DNA of 30,766 bases from DASSKP01 sp035695045 (GTDB taxonomy: Bacteria > Actinomycetota > Actinomycetes > JAFAQI01): contig DASSEX010000053.1 in assembly GCA_035695045.1 (NCBI GenBank), positions 1-30,766 on the forward strand, written 5' to 3'. The notes beneath the pieces were generated by a model. It was not told the origin of the DNA and did no database searches. It saw only the letters and a program-made list of their open reading frames with translations. The position numbers and the translations under genes are program-made. Positions within the stretch are counted from its first letter, which is position 1, and the number at the start of each line of letters is the position of its first letter. Below, in pieces: positions 15,638 to 23,877 of this stretch.

Positions 15638-17491
15638 TCAACGGCGGGAGATGACGAGGCCGTCGATCTGAACCGTCTTGCCACTGCTGATGACGCGGAT
15701 CGTGACCGTTCCCTTGCGCAGGCTGGTGAAGGCCGGCAGCAACAACGTCCGCCTTCTCTGCACAGTCGACGCCGTCAGGTCGATGACACCGACCGACTGG
15801 CCGCCGACGAGGATGCGCACCTTGCCGCAGCTCACGCACCGTGTCGCGACGATGCCGATGCGGTAGACCTGCTCGTTCGTGCGGCTCATCGCGGCGCGGT
15901 AGATCTGCGTCGAGGTGTACGTCGACATGTAGTAGCCGCTGCTGGTCCGTCGCTTCCAGCGCGAGTCGGCAGTCATCGCCCGGTCGTCGAGTGCACGCGC
16001 GATGCAGGTCGCCGGCGACCATTTGCTTCGGTTGGTCAACCGGTCGTAGGCGCGCACGGAGAGGCAGTAGGTGCCTCCCGGTGCCAGGCCGGTGAGGGTC
16101 TCGCTCTTCGCCCTGGTGCGCTGCCAGGTGCTCGGGTAATGCCAAGCACCGAAACCGGAGCGGTCGGTCGCAGCCATCCAGCGGACGTCGTACGCAGCAA
16201 TGCCTGACTCGTCGCTCGCCGAGTAGCTGAAGGTCACCGACGAGTGCAGGGTGGTCAGAGGAAGCGACGTGACCGTCACGGTCGGCGGCGTGTACTCGCA
16301 GTGCTGGATCGCGGTGCTGACCCCGTCGCCACCGGTCGTGTTGGTGTAGAGGTCGCTGATGTAGACGTACTGCGGGCTGAGCGGGTTCAGCGGGTCGTAG
16401 GCCGGGTTGTCGATCTTGTCCCAGACGTAGTCGCCGTTGATCGTCTCGCCGGCGGCCTGACACTCGATGTTGATGGCGTCGCCGTCACGCACCGAGCCGA
16501 TCTGCATGCTCTGCGAACTGGGCGCAGCACGCAGGTTGATCGAGCCGGGAGTCGTTGACGTGGTGCCAGGACTGCCGATGGCGGCGTAGGCGTACGGCGG
16601 CCCCGGCGGCGTTGCCAGCGCACTCATCCGCACCACGTCTCCGTGCATCGCATCCTTGTCGATGTTCAGCTTGATGCCGCCGTAGGTTCTGTCGACACCG
16701 GCGAGGTACTGGTGGATGCGGTGGTAGGGCAGATACGTCGAGGGGATGTCCGCGCTGGCCGTCGAGTCGACACCGTCGTAGCGGGCGAACCAGATGGCAT
16801 CGGGGATCGGGTAGCTCGAGTTGGCCTTGTGGGCAGCGACCAGCACCCGGATCGCACCGGTCGGCAGCCCATAGACGCCCGCCCGGTAGCCCCGTGCCCG
16901 CAACTCGTTGATCCAACCGAGCATGAACTGGCGCACCGCTGTGTCGCAGGTCGGATGACCTGCCGGGAAGTTCTCGATGTCGATGTACGCGGGCGAGTGC
17001 CGTGGGATACCCAGGGCCCGCAAGCCGGTCGGTGTCGAGTCGATCGCGGTGTCCGCGGCGTCCTTGCCCTGCTGCAGGGCGACGGACGGCGTGCGGCTGA
17101 TCTTCGCTTTCGTACCGCTGTAACAGGGGGGCTGCCTGTCCACGTCGGTCGGGATCAGGGACCAGCCGTTCGCGGTGACCGTGCGCACCCACTCTGCAGA
17201 CAGGTAGGGCTGATCGCTGCACGCACGTTCGGCACCGGCGAAGTAGATGTTCACCGACCGCATCGGCGACTTCAGCCAAGCGCGCATGGTGCTCGTCGGT
17301 GGCGCCTGACAGATGTCGAAACCCTCGCCGATGGCGATGGCGTGAGCCAGCGACACCGTCGGGCCAGGGATCGACGCAGCGCCGGCGTGCGGCGCGACGG
17401 CAACGGCGCCGGACGCGAGAAGCGCGACAGCCGCAGCGACCGCGGGACGCGCACGTCGCGGCGTCAGACGCCCCAGCCCCCCGCGGAGCAT
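15638..17491 (-). CDS. Secreted DUF1906 glycoside-hydrolase-like protein with SH3 and FN3-like domains
   Basis: 617 residues. The signal peptide has an RR start and a long hydrophobic core (PAVAAAVALLASGAVAVA) cut near AGAAS. Residues about 55-275 form a DUF1906 (Rv2525c-like, GH25-like barrel) domain: GEGFDICQAP, VNIYFAG, WSLIPTDVDRQ, YIDIENFPAG, GYRAGVYG, AIWFARYD and HQYLAG, with Asp/Glu residues at barrel strand ends. Then come an SH3-like segment (about 310-385, SINLRAAPS...YVYISDLY), a fibronectin-III-like domain (about 400-495) and a C-terminal beta-rich domain with CVSCGK. Rv2525c is a Tat-exported mycobacterial protein of uncertain activity. Stop codon TAA of the gene upstream overlaps this ATG (TAATG). 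Wall-sugar binding or cleavage is inference. Confidence 0.82.
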   Translation of the reverse strand: MLRGGLGRLTPRRARPAVAAAVALLASGAVAVAPHAGAASIPGPTVSLAHAIAIGEGFDICQAPPTSTMRAWLKSPMRSVNIYFAGAERACSDQPYLSAEWVRTVTANGWSLIPTDVDRQPPCYSGTKAKISRTPSVALQQGKDAADTAIDSTPTGLRALGIPRHSPAYIDIENFPAGHPTCDTAVRQFMLGWINELRARGYRAGVYGLPTGAIRVLVAAHKANSSYPIPDAIWFARYDGVDSTASADIPSTYLPYHRIHQYLAGVDRTYGGIKLNIDKDAMHGDVVRMSALATPPGPPYAYAAIGSPGTTSTTPGSINLRAAPSSQSMQIGSVRDGDAINIECQAAGETINGDYVWDKIDNPAYDPLNPLSPQYVYISDLYTNTTGGDGVSTAIQHCEYTPPTVTVTSLPLTTLHSSVTFSYSASDESGIAAYDVRWMAATDRSGFGAWHYPSTWQRTRAKSETLTGLAPGGTYCLSVRAYDRLTNRSKWSPATCIARALDDRAMTADSRWKRRTSSGYYMSTYTSTQIYRAAMSRTNEQVYRIGIVATRCVSCGKVRILVGGQSVGVIDLTASTVQRRRTLLLPAFTSLRKGTVTIRVISSGKTVQIDGLVISRR

Positions 17492-18000
17492 TACTCCGCC
17501 TTCCGGTCGAGCGCTGCCGACAGGTGGGGCTGCAGCGGATGGCCGAGGGCAGCCATCTCCATCGCGTACATGAGCTTGCCGCCGCGGACTGCGTACATCC
17601 GCTTGTCCTTGTCGACCTGTTTGGCCGTCGCGGTGTGGCCGATCAGGTCGCTCTCGAGCTCGAGATGCTCACCAGCGGGGCCGGTGACGAGGCGCCCGTA
17701 GAGGACCTCCACGAGACCCGAGGCGATCGTGAGGACGACCTCGATGTCGCCGTTGCCGGTCGGGCGCCAGTAGCCGGTCTCGAGCGACAGCGTGCGGTTG
17801 TCGTCGAGCGACCAGGAGCGGCTCGTGTAGGTGATCAACGGCTTGCCGGGACAGGCGAATGTGACCTCCTGGCCATACCGGAAGTCGCCGCCCTCGATGG
17901 TCGGATAGCCGCCCACACCCTCGCCGTGCCAGCTGCCGAGCAGGAAGGCGAACGGCTGCACGAGCTCCGGAATCTCCGGTGCGAGGGAAGCGTGGCTCAC
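17491..18000 (-). CDS. Nitrobindin (DUF1794, heme-binding beta-barrel)
   Basis: 169 residues, the usual size for the family. It closely follows mycobacterial Rv2717c: LLGSWHGEGVGGYPTI (the GxWxGxG motif, G22 to G28), VGKP-like CPGKPLITYTSR, LHSETGYWRP-like LSLETGYWRP, LESDLIGHTATAKQV and HPLQPHLSAAL at the end. H159 in the last motif corresponds to the proximal heme ligand. Nitrobindins hold ferric heme, bind NO and isomerise peroxynitrite to nitrate, which would fit an organism that respires nitrate and meets NO. The start is probably the GTG at 18000; GGAAGG sits very close to it. An ATG at 18048 would add 16 residues reaching towards the repeat array. The stop overlaps the DUF1906 start. 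Confidence 0.85.
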   Translation of the reverse strand: MSHASLAPEIPELVQPFAFLLGSWHGEGVGGYPTIEGGDFRYGQEVTFACPGKPLITYTSRSWSLDDNRTLSLETGYWRPTGNGDIEVVLTIASGLVEVLYGRLVTGPAGEHLELESDLIGHTATAKQVDKDKRMYAVRGGKLMYAMEMAALGHPLQPHLSAALDRKAE

Positions 18001-18081
18001 CCTTCCGAGGCTAGTCCGCCAAGACGCTCTGCACTGCCCGAAAGACATCTGCGACGTCGCGGCTTCATGTGTCGTGCGCGC

Positions 18082-18244
18082 GGTTTCCCTGTGGAGCACG
18101 GAGTGCACTCTGGGGAAGCACGTGACACGGGGTGCGATTCCGTGGTTTCCCTCAAGCAGACATGTTGCACGGTCAGGAAACCGCAGGAACGCCGTGCATG
18201 GCGGCTGCTTCCTGACACAGCACGTCATGCACTGTGGGGAAACC
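18082..18244. repeat. Array of three spaced palindromic repeats
   Basis: Three units of 38-39 bp start at 18082, 18144 and 18207, a period of 62-63 bp with 24-bp spacers that share little. Each unit is an imperfect inverted repeat: GGTTTCC-type left arm, about 24 bp, GGAAACC-type right arm (18082-18119, 18144-18182, 18207-18244). Read on the - strand, all three also share GTGCA seven to eight bases after the left arm, and a TGCT or TGTCT core, so they are direct copies as well as palindromes. The array fills the 272-bp gap between the sugar transferase stop and the nitrobindin start. It may be a multi-site operator, a REP-like element or an RNA with three hairpins; I do not recognise the family. 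Confidence 0.65.
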
Positions 18245-18272
18245 GCACGGACGAGGTGTTGGCTGGTGCCCC

Positions 18273-18995
18273 TCAGGCGGCGCCACGCGCGCTGATCGCA
18301 GCGATCGGCGTGCGCGCGAGGATGCGGAGGTCGGAGCGGAGGCTCCACCACATCGCGTAGTGCAGGTCGAGAGCGATCATCTCGGGAAAGCTCAGCTCGC
18401 TCCGGCCGCTGACCTGCCAGAGGCCGGTGACACCGGGCTTCACGACAAGCCGCTGGCGCGCCGTGTCGTCGTACAGCGCGACTTCGTGCGGCAACGCGGG
18501 CCGGGGACCGACGAGGCTCATGTCGCCGCGGATCACGTTCCACATCTGGGGCAGCTCGTCGATGCTGTAACGGCGGAGAAACCGCCCGACCGTGGTGACC
18601 CTGTCGTCGTCGACGAGCTTGTACAGGCCGTGGAAGCCGCCGCCGCGCACCCACTGGGAGGCCCAGGCGACCTGGACCGTCTGGTCGTTGCCGCGCACCA
18701 TGGTCCGCAGCTTGTAGAACCGGAAGTGCCGGCCGTCCTTGCCCACGCGCTCCTGCACGAAGATCGGCGTGCCGCGCGACGTCAGCGAGATCGCGAGGAC
18801 GGCGAGCAGCAGGACCGGAATGCTCATCACCAGGACGGCGCTCGCGACGACGACGTCGATCGTGCGCTTCAGTGCGTGCGCGAGGACCGTACGCCGGGGA
18901 AGGTGCGGGCGAGGACGGACCAGCACCACCATCGGGTGGGGAGCAGAGGCGGCGACGGGGTACGCAGCGTCGGTCAACGCGGTCGCAGTCGTCAC
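18273..18995 (-). CDS. Undecaprenyl-phosphate sugar-phosphate transferase (WcaJ/Bac_transf family)
   Basis: 240 residues. It transfers a hexose- or HexNAc-1-phosphate from a UDP-sugar to undecaprenyl phosphate, starting capsule, exopolysaccharide or glycoprotein assembly at the inner face of the membrane. Visible: a single membrane helix (DVVVASAVLVMSIPVLLLAVLAI, about 47-69) preceded by LKRTID, then FVQERVGKDGRHFRFYKLRTM, RYSIDELPQMWNVIRGDMSLVGPRP (Asp-Glu pair of the active site) and KPGVTGLWQVSGRS. Only the short form without the extra N-terminal helices of WbaP is present. The GTG at 18995 follows a G-rich ribosome site. No other polysaccharide gene adjoins, so it may be an orphan initiating enzyme. 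Confidence 0.92.
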   Translation of the reverse strand: MTTATALTDAAYPVAASAPHPMVVLVRPRPHLPRRTVLAHALKRTIDVVVASAVLVMSIPVLLLAVLAISLTSRGTPIFVQERVGKDGRHFRFYKLRTMVRGNDQTVQVAWASQWVRGGGFHGLYKLVDDDRVTTVGRFLRRYSIDELPQMWNVIRGDMSLVGPRPALPHEVALYDDTARQRLVVKPGVTGLWQVSGRSELSFPEMIALDLHYAMWWSLRSDLRILARTPIAAISARGAA

Positions 18996-19135
18996 AGCCC
19001 CCCCAAGGTCCGCCGTTCGCAGATGTCAACGAACGAGTTCGCCAAGGGTCGCGCTGATCATTTCGAGGGCGACCGACTTTTCAGAATTTTTCCTGTCCCA
19101 CCCGTCCCGAATCGGTCAAACCGGCCGCAAGGGCC
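18996..19135. other. Intergenic region upstream of sugar transferase
   Basis: 140 bp between two - strand genes. It holds the most A/T-rich patch nearby (TTCAGAATTTTTCC near 19079-19093) and a short inverted repeat CGGTCAAACCG (19113-19123). On the - strand a TTGACA hexamer occurs at 19024-19029, but no convincing -10 follows at 17 bp. Probably contains the sugar transferase promoter. Confidence 0.3.
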
Positions 19136-21274
19136 CTAGTGACGATGGTGGCCGGGTGGTCCGCCGGGCCGGGGAGCCGGCTTCGGTGCCGGAGCGGAAC
19201 GACGCACCGGCGGAAGACCGGCCCCACCCGGCGGCGCGGACATCTGGTCGGCGGCGACGTGTCCACCCTCGCCGGCGAAGTTGCGGGCCGGGACGCCACG
19301 CAGCGCGCCGGACATCGTCATCCGCCAGACCGGTGCGGCGAGATCCGCGCCGTAGACGTGCGAGTAGAAGCGGCCGCCGACGACAACGTTGCGCAACGGA
19401 TGCGTCGCCCCGCCTCGCGGGTCCCCGACCCACACCGACGCGGCGAGCTGCGGCGTGTAGCCGCTGAACCACGCCGCGGTGAAGTTGTCGGTCGTCCCGG
19501 TCTTGCCTGCTGCCGGGCGCCCGATCGACGCGGCCGCGCCGGTGCGCTTCGGGTCCGGCCCGTCGATCACACCGCGCAGCACCGAGGTCGTCCGGTCAGC
19601 CGCCCACTGCGGCAGCACCCGACGGCAGCCGGCGTGCGCACGATGTGACTCGATGACCTTGCCGTCGGAGCCGCGGATCTCGAGAACGGGGTACGGCGCA
19701 CAGAACACTCCGCGCGCCGCGAGCATCGCGTAGGCCCCTGCGACCTGCAGCGGCGACGTGTCGGCGACACCGAGCGTGAACGCCGGCACCTGCGCCACCG
19801 GCTTGCCGGTGAGGATCTCGCGGATGCCGGTCTGCGTCGCGAGCTGCCACGGCGCGCAGACTCCGACCTTGCGCTCGAGCTGCGCGAAGTAGGTGTTGAC
19901 CGACTCCCACGTGGCGCGGACGAGCCCGAAGGTTCCGCCTTCGCCGTCCTCCGCGTTGTGCACCGGCTTCCAGCCACCGAGGTCCACTCCGCCGCAGCCG
20001 CGGAAGCCGCTGTCGAACGACATCTGCGGCGGCGCGTGGAACGTCTGCGACAGCGGGACATGGTGCTCGATCGCCGCGGCGAGCGTGAACATCTTGAACG
20101 TCGACCCCGCCTGGAACCCGCTCATCCCGCCGGTCGCGAGGTTGAGCCGGGTCTCGTGCCGTTGGGTGCGGCTGCCGTACCTGCGGTCGACCGCCATCGC
20201 GACCACCGCACCGGTCCCCGGCTGTACGACGTCGACGGCGGTGGCGACGCGCGAACCGATCGGCACGATCGTGTCGACGGCGTTCTGCGCCGCGCGCTGG
20301 GCCTGCGGATCCATGGCGGTGCGGATCGTCAGGCCGCCGGTCATCAACGTCTTCTCCCGGGCGGCAGGGGTCGGGCCGAGCCGAGGATCGGCGAGCAGCG
20401 CCCGGAAGACGTAGTCGCAGTAGAAGGGGGCACTGCTCGTCTGGCACCCGACGCCGGCCTTGTGCAGGTGCACCCCGAGTGGGCGAGCAGCCGCGAGCTT
20501 CGTCGCGGTGGCGGGTGCGGCTCCGACCTGTGCCATCCGCGCGAGCACCGTGTCGCGCCGCAGCTTCGCCGCCTGCGGATGGAGCAGCGGGTCGTAGTCG
20601 GTCGGCGACTGCACGAGCCCTGCGAGCAGTGCGGCCTGGGGCAGCGTCAGGTGCGAGGCATGCACGCCGAAGTACCGCATCGCGGCGCTCTCGACGCCGT
20701 ACGCGCCTTCACCGAAGTAGACGATGTTGAGGTAGCGCTCCAGGATCTGCTGCTTGCTGAGCTTCTTCTCCAGCTCGATGGCGTAGCGCGCCTCGCGCAG
20801 CTTGCGCGCCAAGGTGTCCGAGGTCGCGTGACGCTGACCTGCGTCGAGCAATGCGTTCTTCACGTACTGCTGCGTGAGCGTGCTCCCGCCCTGAACCGCG
20901 CCGCCATTGCCGAGGTCCGTCGCTGCTGCGCGGAGCGTGCCGCGCAGGTCGACGCCGCCGTGGTGGAAGAACCGTGCGTCCTCGATGGCGACGATCGCGT
21001 GCTGCATCACGGGCGCGATCTTCGAGAGCGGGACGTTGGCGCGGTCCTGGGTGAAGAAGGACGCGATCGTCGACCCGTCGTTCGCGAGCAAGCGGCTGCG
21101 CTCCGGCGGCGGCGGCATCCGCAGCACCGCCGGAAGGTCGCCCCAGCTGTCGCTCATCGCCCCGGCGAACAGCCCTGCACCGCCGACGACCGGGAGCATG
21201 ATGCCCGCCACCACGAGCCCCAGCACTGCGCAGACGGAGAGCAGGCGAAGCAGAGCAGGGCGGAGCTGGGGCAC
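19136..21274 (-). CDS. Class A penicillin-binding protein (bifunctional transglycosylase/transpeptidase)
   Basis: 712 residues, building and cross-linking peptidoglycan outside the membrane. Membrane anchor at about 10-38. GT51 transglycosylase domain about 65-260: AIEDARFFHHGGVD with catalytic E98, QGGSTLTQQYVKN, KLREARYAIELEKKLSKQQILERYLN and FGEGAYGVESAA. Transpeptidase domain about 310-680: S391xxK394 (GSTFK), S458VN460 and K591TGTT, all three active-site motifs intact. The Pro/Gly/His-rich tail (PAPKPAPRPGGPPGHHRH) is typical of actinobacterial PonA-like proteins. There is no PASTA domain. Start GTG at 21274, the first codon before the hydrophobic anchor. It lies between the sugar transferase and acyl-CoA dehydrogenase genes with no sign of an operon. 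Confidence 0.96.
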   Translation of the reverse strand: MPQLRPALLRLLSVCAVLGLVVAGIMLPVVGGAGLFAGAMSDSWGDLPAVLRMPPPPERSRLLANDGSTIASFFTQDRANVPLSKIAPVMQHAIVAIEDARFFHHGGVDLRGTLRAAATDLGNGGAVQGGSTLTQQYVKNALLDAGQRHATSDTLARKLREARYAIELEKKLSKQQILERYLNIVYFGEGAYGVESAAMRYFGVHASHLTLPQAALLAGLVQSPTDYDPLLHPQAAKLRRDTVLARMAQVGAAPATATKLAAARPLGVHLHKAGVGCQTSSAPFYCDYVFRALLADPRLGPTPAAREKTLMTGGLTIRTAMDPQAQRAAQNAVDTIVPIGSRVATAVDVVQPGTGAVVAMAVDRRYGSRTQRHETRLNLATGGMSGFQAGSTFKMFTLAAAIEHHVPLSQTFHAPPQMSFDSGFRGCGGVDLGGWKPVHNAEDGEGGTFGLVRATWESVNTYFAQLERKVGVCAPWQLATQTGIREILTGKPVAQVPAFTLGVADTSPLQVAGAYAMLAARGVFCAPYPVLEIRGSDGKVIESHRAHAGCRRVLPQWAADRTTSVLRGVIDGPDPKRTGAAASIGRPAAGKTGTTDNFTAAWFSGYTPQLAASVWVGDPRGGATHPLRNVVVGGRFYSHVYGADLAAPVWRMTMSGALRGVPARNFAGEGGHVAADQMSAPPGGAGLPPVRRSAPAPKPAPRPGGPPGHHRH

Positions 21275-21309
21275 ACCAGACGCCTACCCACCGATCGCCG
21301 TAGCAATTG

Positions 21310-21357
21310 CGCCTGAGCGGCCCTTTAGCGGCCCATGAGCCGCAACTGCCTCAGGCG
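21310..21357 (-). terminator. Nested hairpin at acyl-CoA dehydrogenase 3' end
   Basis: Outer arms CGCCTGAG (21310-21317) and CTCAGGCG (21350-21357) match perfectly, and an inner pair GCGGC (21317-21321) / GCCGC (21339-21343) nests inside. The outer right arm covers the stop codon of the - strand acyl-CoA dehydrogenase gene. No strong T-run follows, as is common in high-GC actinobacteria. Confidence 0.5.
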
Positions 21358-22493
21358 TCGCCGAGGAGAAGCCGGCTGATGATCAGCTTCTGGATCTCGC
21401 TCGTGCCCCCGCCGAGCGAACCGAGCTTCGCGTCGCGGAGCGCCCGCTCGACGGGGAAGTCGCGCAGGTAGCCGTAGCCGCCGTGGATCTGGATCGCGTC
21501 GAGAGCGTTCTGCACCGACATCTCACCGACCATGTACTTCGCGATCGACGCCTCCATCTGGTGCGGCTGACCTTCCTGCTTCAACCACGCCGCGCGGTAG
21601 ACGGCGGTGCGGCACGCCTCGAGCCGCACCTTCATCTCGGCGAGCTTGTGCGCGATCGCCTGGAAGCTCGCGATCGGGCGGCCGAACTGCTTGCGCTCCT
21701 TCGCGTAACGGATGCAGGTGTCGAGCGTCGACTGCATGCCGCCGATGCCGCTCGCCATCATCACGGTGCGCTCCCAGTCGAAGCACTCGAACGCGATGCG
21801 CCACAGCGCCTCGCCCTCGGGACCGAGTACGGCGTCCGCCGGCACCCGGCAGTCGACGAGAGCGATCTCGGCCGTCGGCGACGAGCGACAGCCCATCTTG
21901 TCCAGCTCGCGGCCGACCCGGAAACCGGGGTTGTCCGTGTCGACGAGAAAGGCGGTCGCGGACTTCTCGCCCGTCTTCGCGAGCACCGTGCAGACCTGGG
22001 CGATCGGGCCGTTGGTGATGAAGATCTTCGTGCCGTTGAGGACCCACTCGTCGCCGTCGCGCGTCGCCGTGGTGCGCAGGCCGGCGGAGTCGCTGCCGGC
22101 CTCCGGCTCGGTCGACGCCCATGCGCCGATATAGGTCCCGTCGCAGAGTTTCGGGAGGTAGCGGCGCTTCTGCTCCTCGGTGCCGTGCAGCCAGATCGGC
22201 GCCGTACCGATGACCCAGTGCGCGCCGAGAGACAGGTTGAAGCCGCCGTCGTGACCGCCTTCGGCGATCGCCTCGTTGGCCAGGCAGCAGTCGATGATGC
22301 TGGCACCGGCGCCGCCGTACTCCTCCGGGATGGGCAGGCCCGCGAGGCCCTGGTCGGCGAGCGACTTCCAGTTCGCCGGGTCCCACCGGCCCTCCCGGTC
22401 GCGTTCCGCCGCGCCGGGCGCCAGTGTCGCCGACGCCCAGTCGTAGACGCTCTGCCGGAAGGCCTTCTGCTCTTCGCTGATCGTGAAGTCCAC
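21351..22493 (-). CDS. Acyl-CoA dehydrogenase
   Basis: 380 residues, the usual family length. FAD flavoenzyme that makes the alpha,beta double bond in acyl-CoA thioesters, passing electrons to ETF. N-terminal helical domain (DFTISEEQKAFRQSVYDWA), LPIPEEYGGAGAS, the middle beta domain with ASTEPEAGSD and KIFITNGPIAQV, and the C-terminal helical domain with RKQFGRPIASFQAIAHKLAEM, QIHGGYGYLRDFPVERALRDAK and GGTSEIQKLIISRLLL. The catalytic base position in this subfamily is near the GGYGYL segment, where I do not see a clear Glu, so the exact substrate class stays open. Start GTG at 22493 gives the family's normal N-terminus. It is divergent from the LPFTG small gene and seems alone. Confidence 0.93.
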   Translation of the reverse strand: MDFTISEEQKAFRQSVYDWASATLAPGAAERDREGRWDPANWKSLADQGLAGLPIPEEYGGAGASIIDCCLANEAIAEGGHDGGFNLSLGAHWVIGTAPIWLHGTEEQKRRYLPKLCDGTYIGAWASTEPEAGSDSAGLRTTATRDGDEWVLNGTKIFITNGPIAQVCTVLAKTGEKSATAFLVDTDNPGFRVGRELDKMGCRSSPTAEIALVDCRVPADAVLGPEGEALWRIAFECFDWERTVMMASGIGGMQSTLDTCIRYAKERKQFGRPIASFQAIAHKLAEMKVRLEACRTAVYRAAWLKQEGQPHQMEASIAKYMVGEMSVQNALDAIQIHGGYGYLRDFPVERALRDAKLGSLGGGTSEIQKLIISRLLLGDA

Positions 22494-22629
22494 CCGCGCA
22501 CCATACGAGCGCCATTCGGCGGCACGAGAGGCAGGCCGATCGGACTTACCCGGGACGCTCAACCATCCGAAATGACTATGTGGCCTGACCCGGGCCACGC
22601 CGAAGGTAGAGCAGACGGGCAGGACGAAC
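22494..22629. promoter_or_regulatory. Divergent promoter region before the first WxL-like locus
   Basis: 136 bp between the divergent acyl-CoA dehydrogenase and LPFTG small genes. AGGACGAAC just before the ATG at 22630 supplies the ribosome site. The stretch CGAAATGACTATGTGG (22568-22583) is the most A/T-rich part and may hold a -10 element. No operator is obvious. Confidence 0.3.
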
Positions 22630-22860
22630 ATGACGAATCGGGAGGGGTCTGGCGTGCATCACGACAGCCAGACCGTTCCGGTCGTCGTGACCGTCCATGT
22701 TCGACCGCACGCCCCGGCGTCGCACCAGCCGGGAAGCTCGCTGCCGTTCACCGGATCCCCGCTCGAAGCGCTGACCTGTTGGGGCGTCGCCATCACCGTC
22801 GTCGGAGCCGCGGTCGTCACGACCGCACGGCGCCGCCGAACGCCGAGGAGCTACTCGTGA
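22630..22860 (+). CDS. Small LPFTG sortase-type protein, no signal peptide seen
   Basis: 76 residues. The second half is a complete cell-wall sorting signal: LPFTG (38-42), a hydrophobic stretch (about 50-65, WGVAITVVGAAVV) and a basic tail ARRRRTPR. The first half (MTNREGSGVHHDSQTVPVVV...) is polar and has no signal peptide, and an in-frame stop at 22573-22575 leaves no room for one upstream. AGGA at 22621-22624 fits the ATG at 22630. Its last codon overlaps the GTG of the next gene (GTGA), so it begins a three-gene operon. In lactobacilli the csc/WxL clusters also carry a small LPXTG protein (CscD), and this is its likely counterpart. A tail-anchored insertion without sorting is an alternative. 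Confidence 0.7.
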   Translation: MTNREGSGVHHDSQTVPVVVTVHVRPHAPASHQPGSSLPFTGSPLEALTCWGVAITVVGAAVVTTARRRRTPRSYS

Positions 22861-23852
22861 CCTTTCGCCTGTCCCGTCCCCGTGCTCTGGCCGCACTCGC
22901 CGCGGCCGCTGTCGTCACCGTCCCGATGTCGGCCTTCGCCGGCAGCACGACCGTGCCGGTCACCACTGTGGTCGGCGGCGGCACCCGCACGCTGGCCGTG
23001 ACGGACCCGACCGGCGCCGCGATCGGCACGAACGGCCTGCCGCTCGGCACGGGTCACGGAGGCGCTCTGCTCGTCAACGTGACGGACGCCAACTACCAGC
23101 ACGCCGGCTACCAGGTCTCCGCGACGATGACGAACCTCTACCCGTGGACCGGCACCGCCTACGACTTCTCGGGCGTGCCGATCCCGTCGAGCGCGATCAG
23201 CGTCAGCTACCCGTCGAACCTGCTCGACCTCGTCAACGTCGCGAGCATGGTCACGCCGATCGTCAACCTCACCGGCACCGTCACCGTCGGCGGCCTCGGC
23301 GTGCCGACCGCGATCAACCAGACCCTCGACGGCACGACGCAGTCGGTGCAGACGCTGACCAGCGCAGTGACGCAGTCGACGCTCGCGTCCGCGCTCGCTC
23401 AGCTGCCGGTCACGCTCCAGACCGGCGCGACCGGTGCCTTCACCGACGCGGCGGGACTTCCCGGCGAACCGACGGCGCACCCGAGCCCGACGAGCAAGGT
23501 GCTGATGAGCGGAAACGCCCAGGCACCGCTGACGTCGGCCCTGGTGACCGCACTGAACGCGACGTACGGCGGACAGACCGCGGCTCAGCTCGTGGCCGCG
23601 GGCCTGCTCGACCAGAACGCCGTCATCTCCGCCGTCGCGCAGCAGCTCGGCATCACGCCGGACCTGCTCTCGCCGGCGGACATCACGACGATCATGACCT
23701 CGCTGACCGGCACCATCACCGGAATCTCCGGCTCCGTGCTCGGCCAGAGCGGCTCCTACAACACCCTGCCGGCGCTGAACATCAACGTGCCGTCGACGGC
23801 CTCCGCCGGTGTCTACCGCGGGCAGCTCGTCGTCACGCTGATGGACACGTAG
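22857..23852 (+). CDS. Secreted WxL-like surface protein
   Basis: 331 residues. Signal peptide MTFRLSRPRALAALAAAAVVTVPMSAFA, cut before GST. The mature part is Thr/Ser/Val-rich and beta-like. A WxL-domain-type stretch LLVNVTDANYQHAGYQVSAT (D77 to V87) places Tyr where the Trp of WxL stands, and the end STASAGVYRGQLVVTLMDT matches the closing strand of such domains (GxYxGxLxVT). Between them lies an insertion with two helical parts (about 160-200 and 215-280, VTALNATYGGQTAAQLVAAGLLDQNAVISAVAQQ). The GTG overlaps the stop of the LPFTG gene. In Firmicutes WxL proteins bind peptidoglycan without covalent links and pair with DUF916 proteins, one of which follows here. The WxL assignment rests on pattern, not on a strong match. 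Confidence 0.5.
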   Translation: MTFRLSRPRALAALAAAAVVTVPMSAFAGSTTVPVTTVVGGGTRTLAVTDPTGAAIGTNGLPLGTGHGGALLVNVTDANYQHAGYQVSATMTNLYPWTGTAYDFSGVPIPSSAISVSYPSNLLDLVNVASMVTPIVNLTGTVTVGGLGVPTAINQTLDGTTQSVQTLTSAVTQSTLASALAQLPVTLQTGATGAFTDAAGLPGEPTAHPSPTSKVLMSGNAQAPLTSALVTALNATYGGQTAAQLVAAGLLDQNAVISAVAQQLGITPDLLSPADITTIMTSLTGTITGISGSVLGQSGSYNTLPALNINVPSTASAGVYRGQLVVTLMDT

Positions 23853-23877
23853 GCCGCGGCCTCTAGCCTCGGGAGCC

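Noticed and set aside
18082..18244. CRISPR array
   Set aside because: Equal 24-bp spacers look suggestive, but there are only three units, the repeats differ at many positions and no cas gene is nearby.
22857..23852. Canonical WxL motif in the 331-residue protein
   Set aside because: The only Trp (W97) is followed by TGT, not x-Leu; the WxL link rests on the Tyr variant and overall layout, so I call it WxL-like only.
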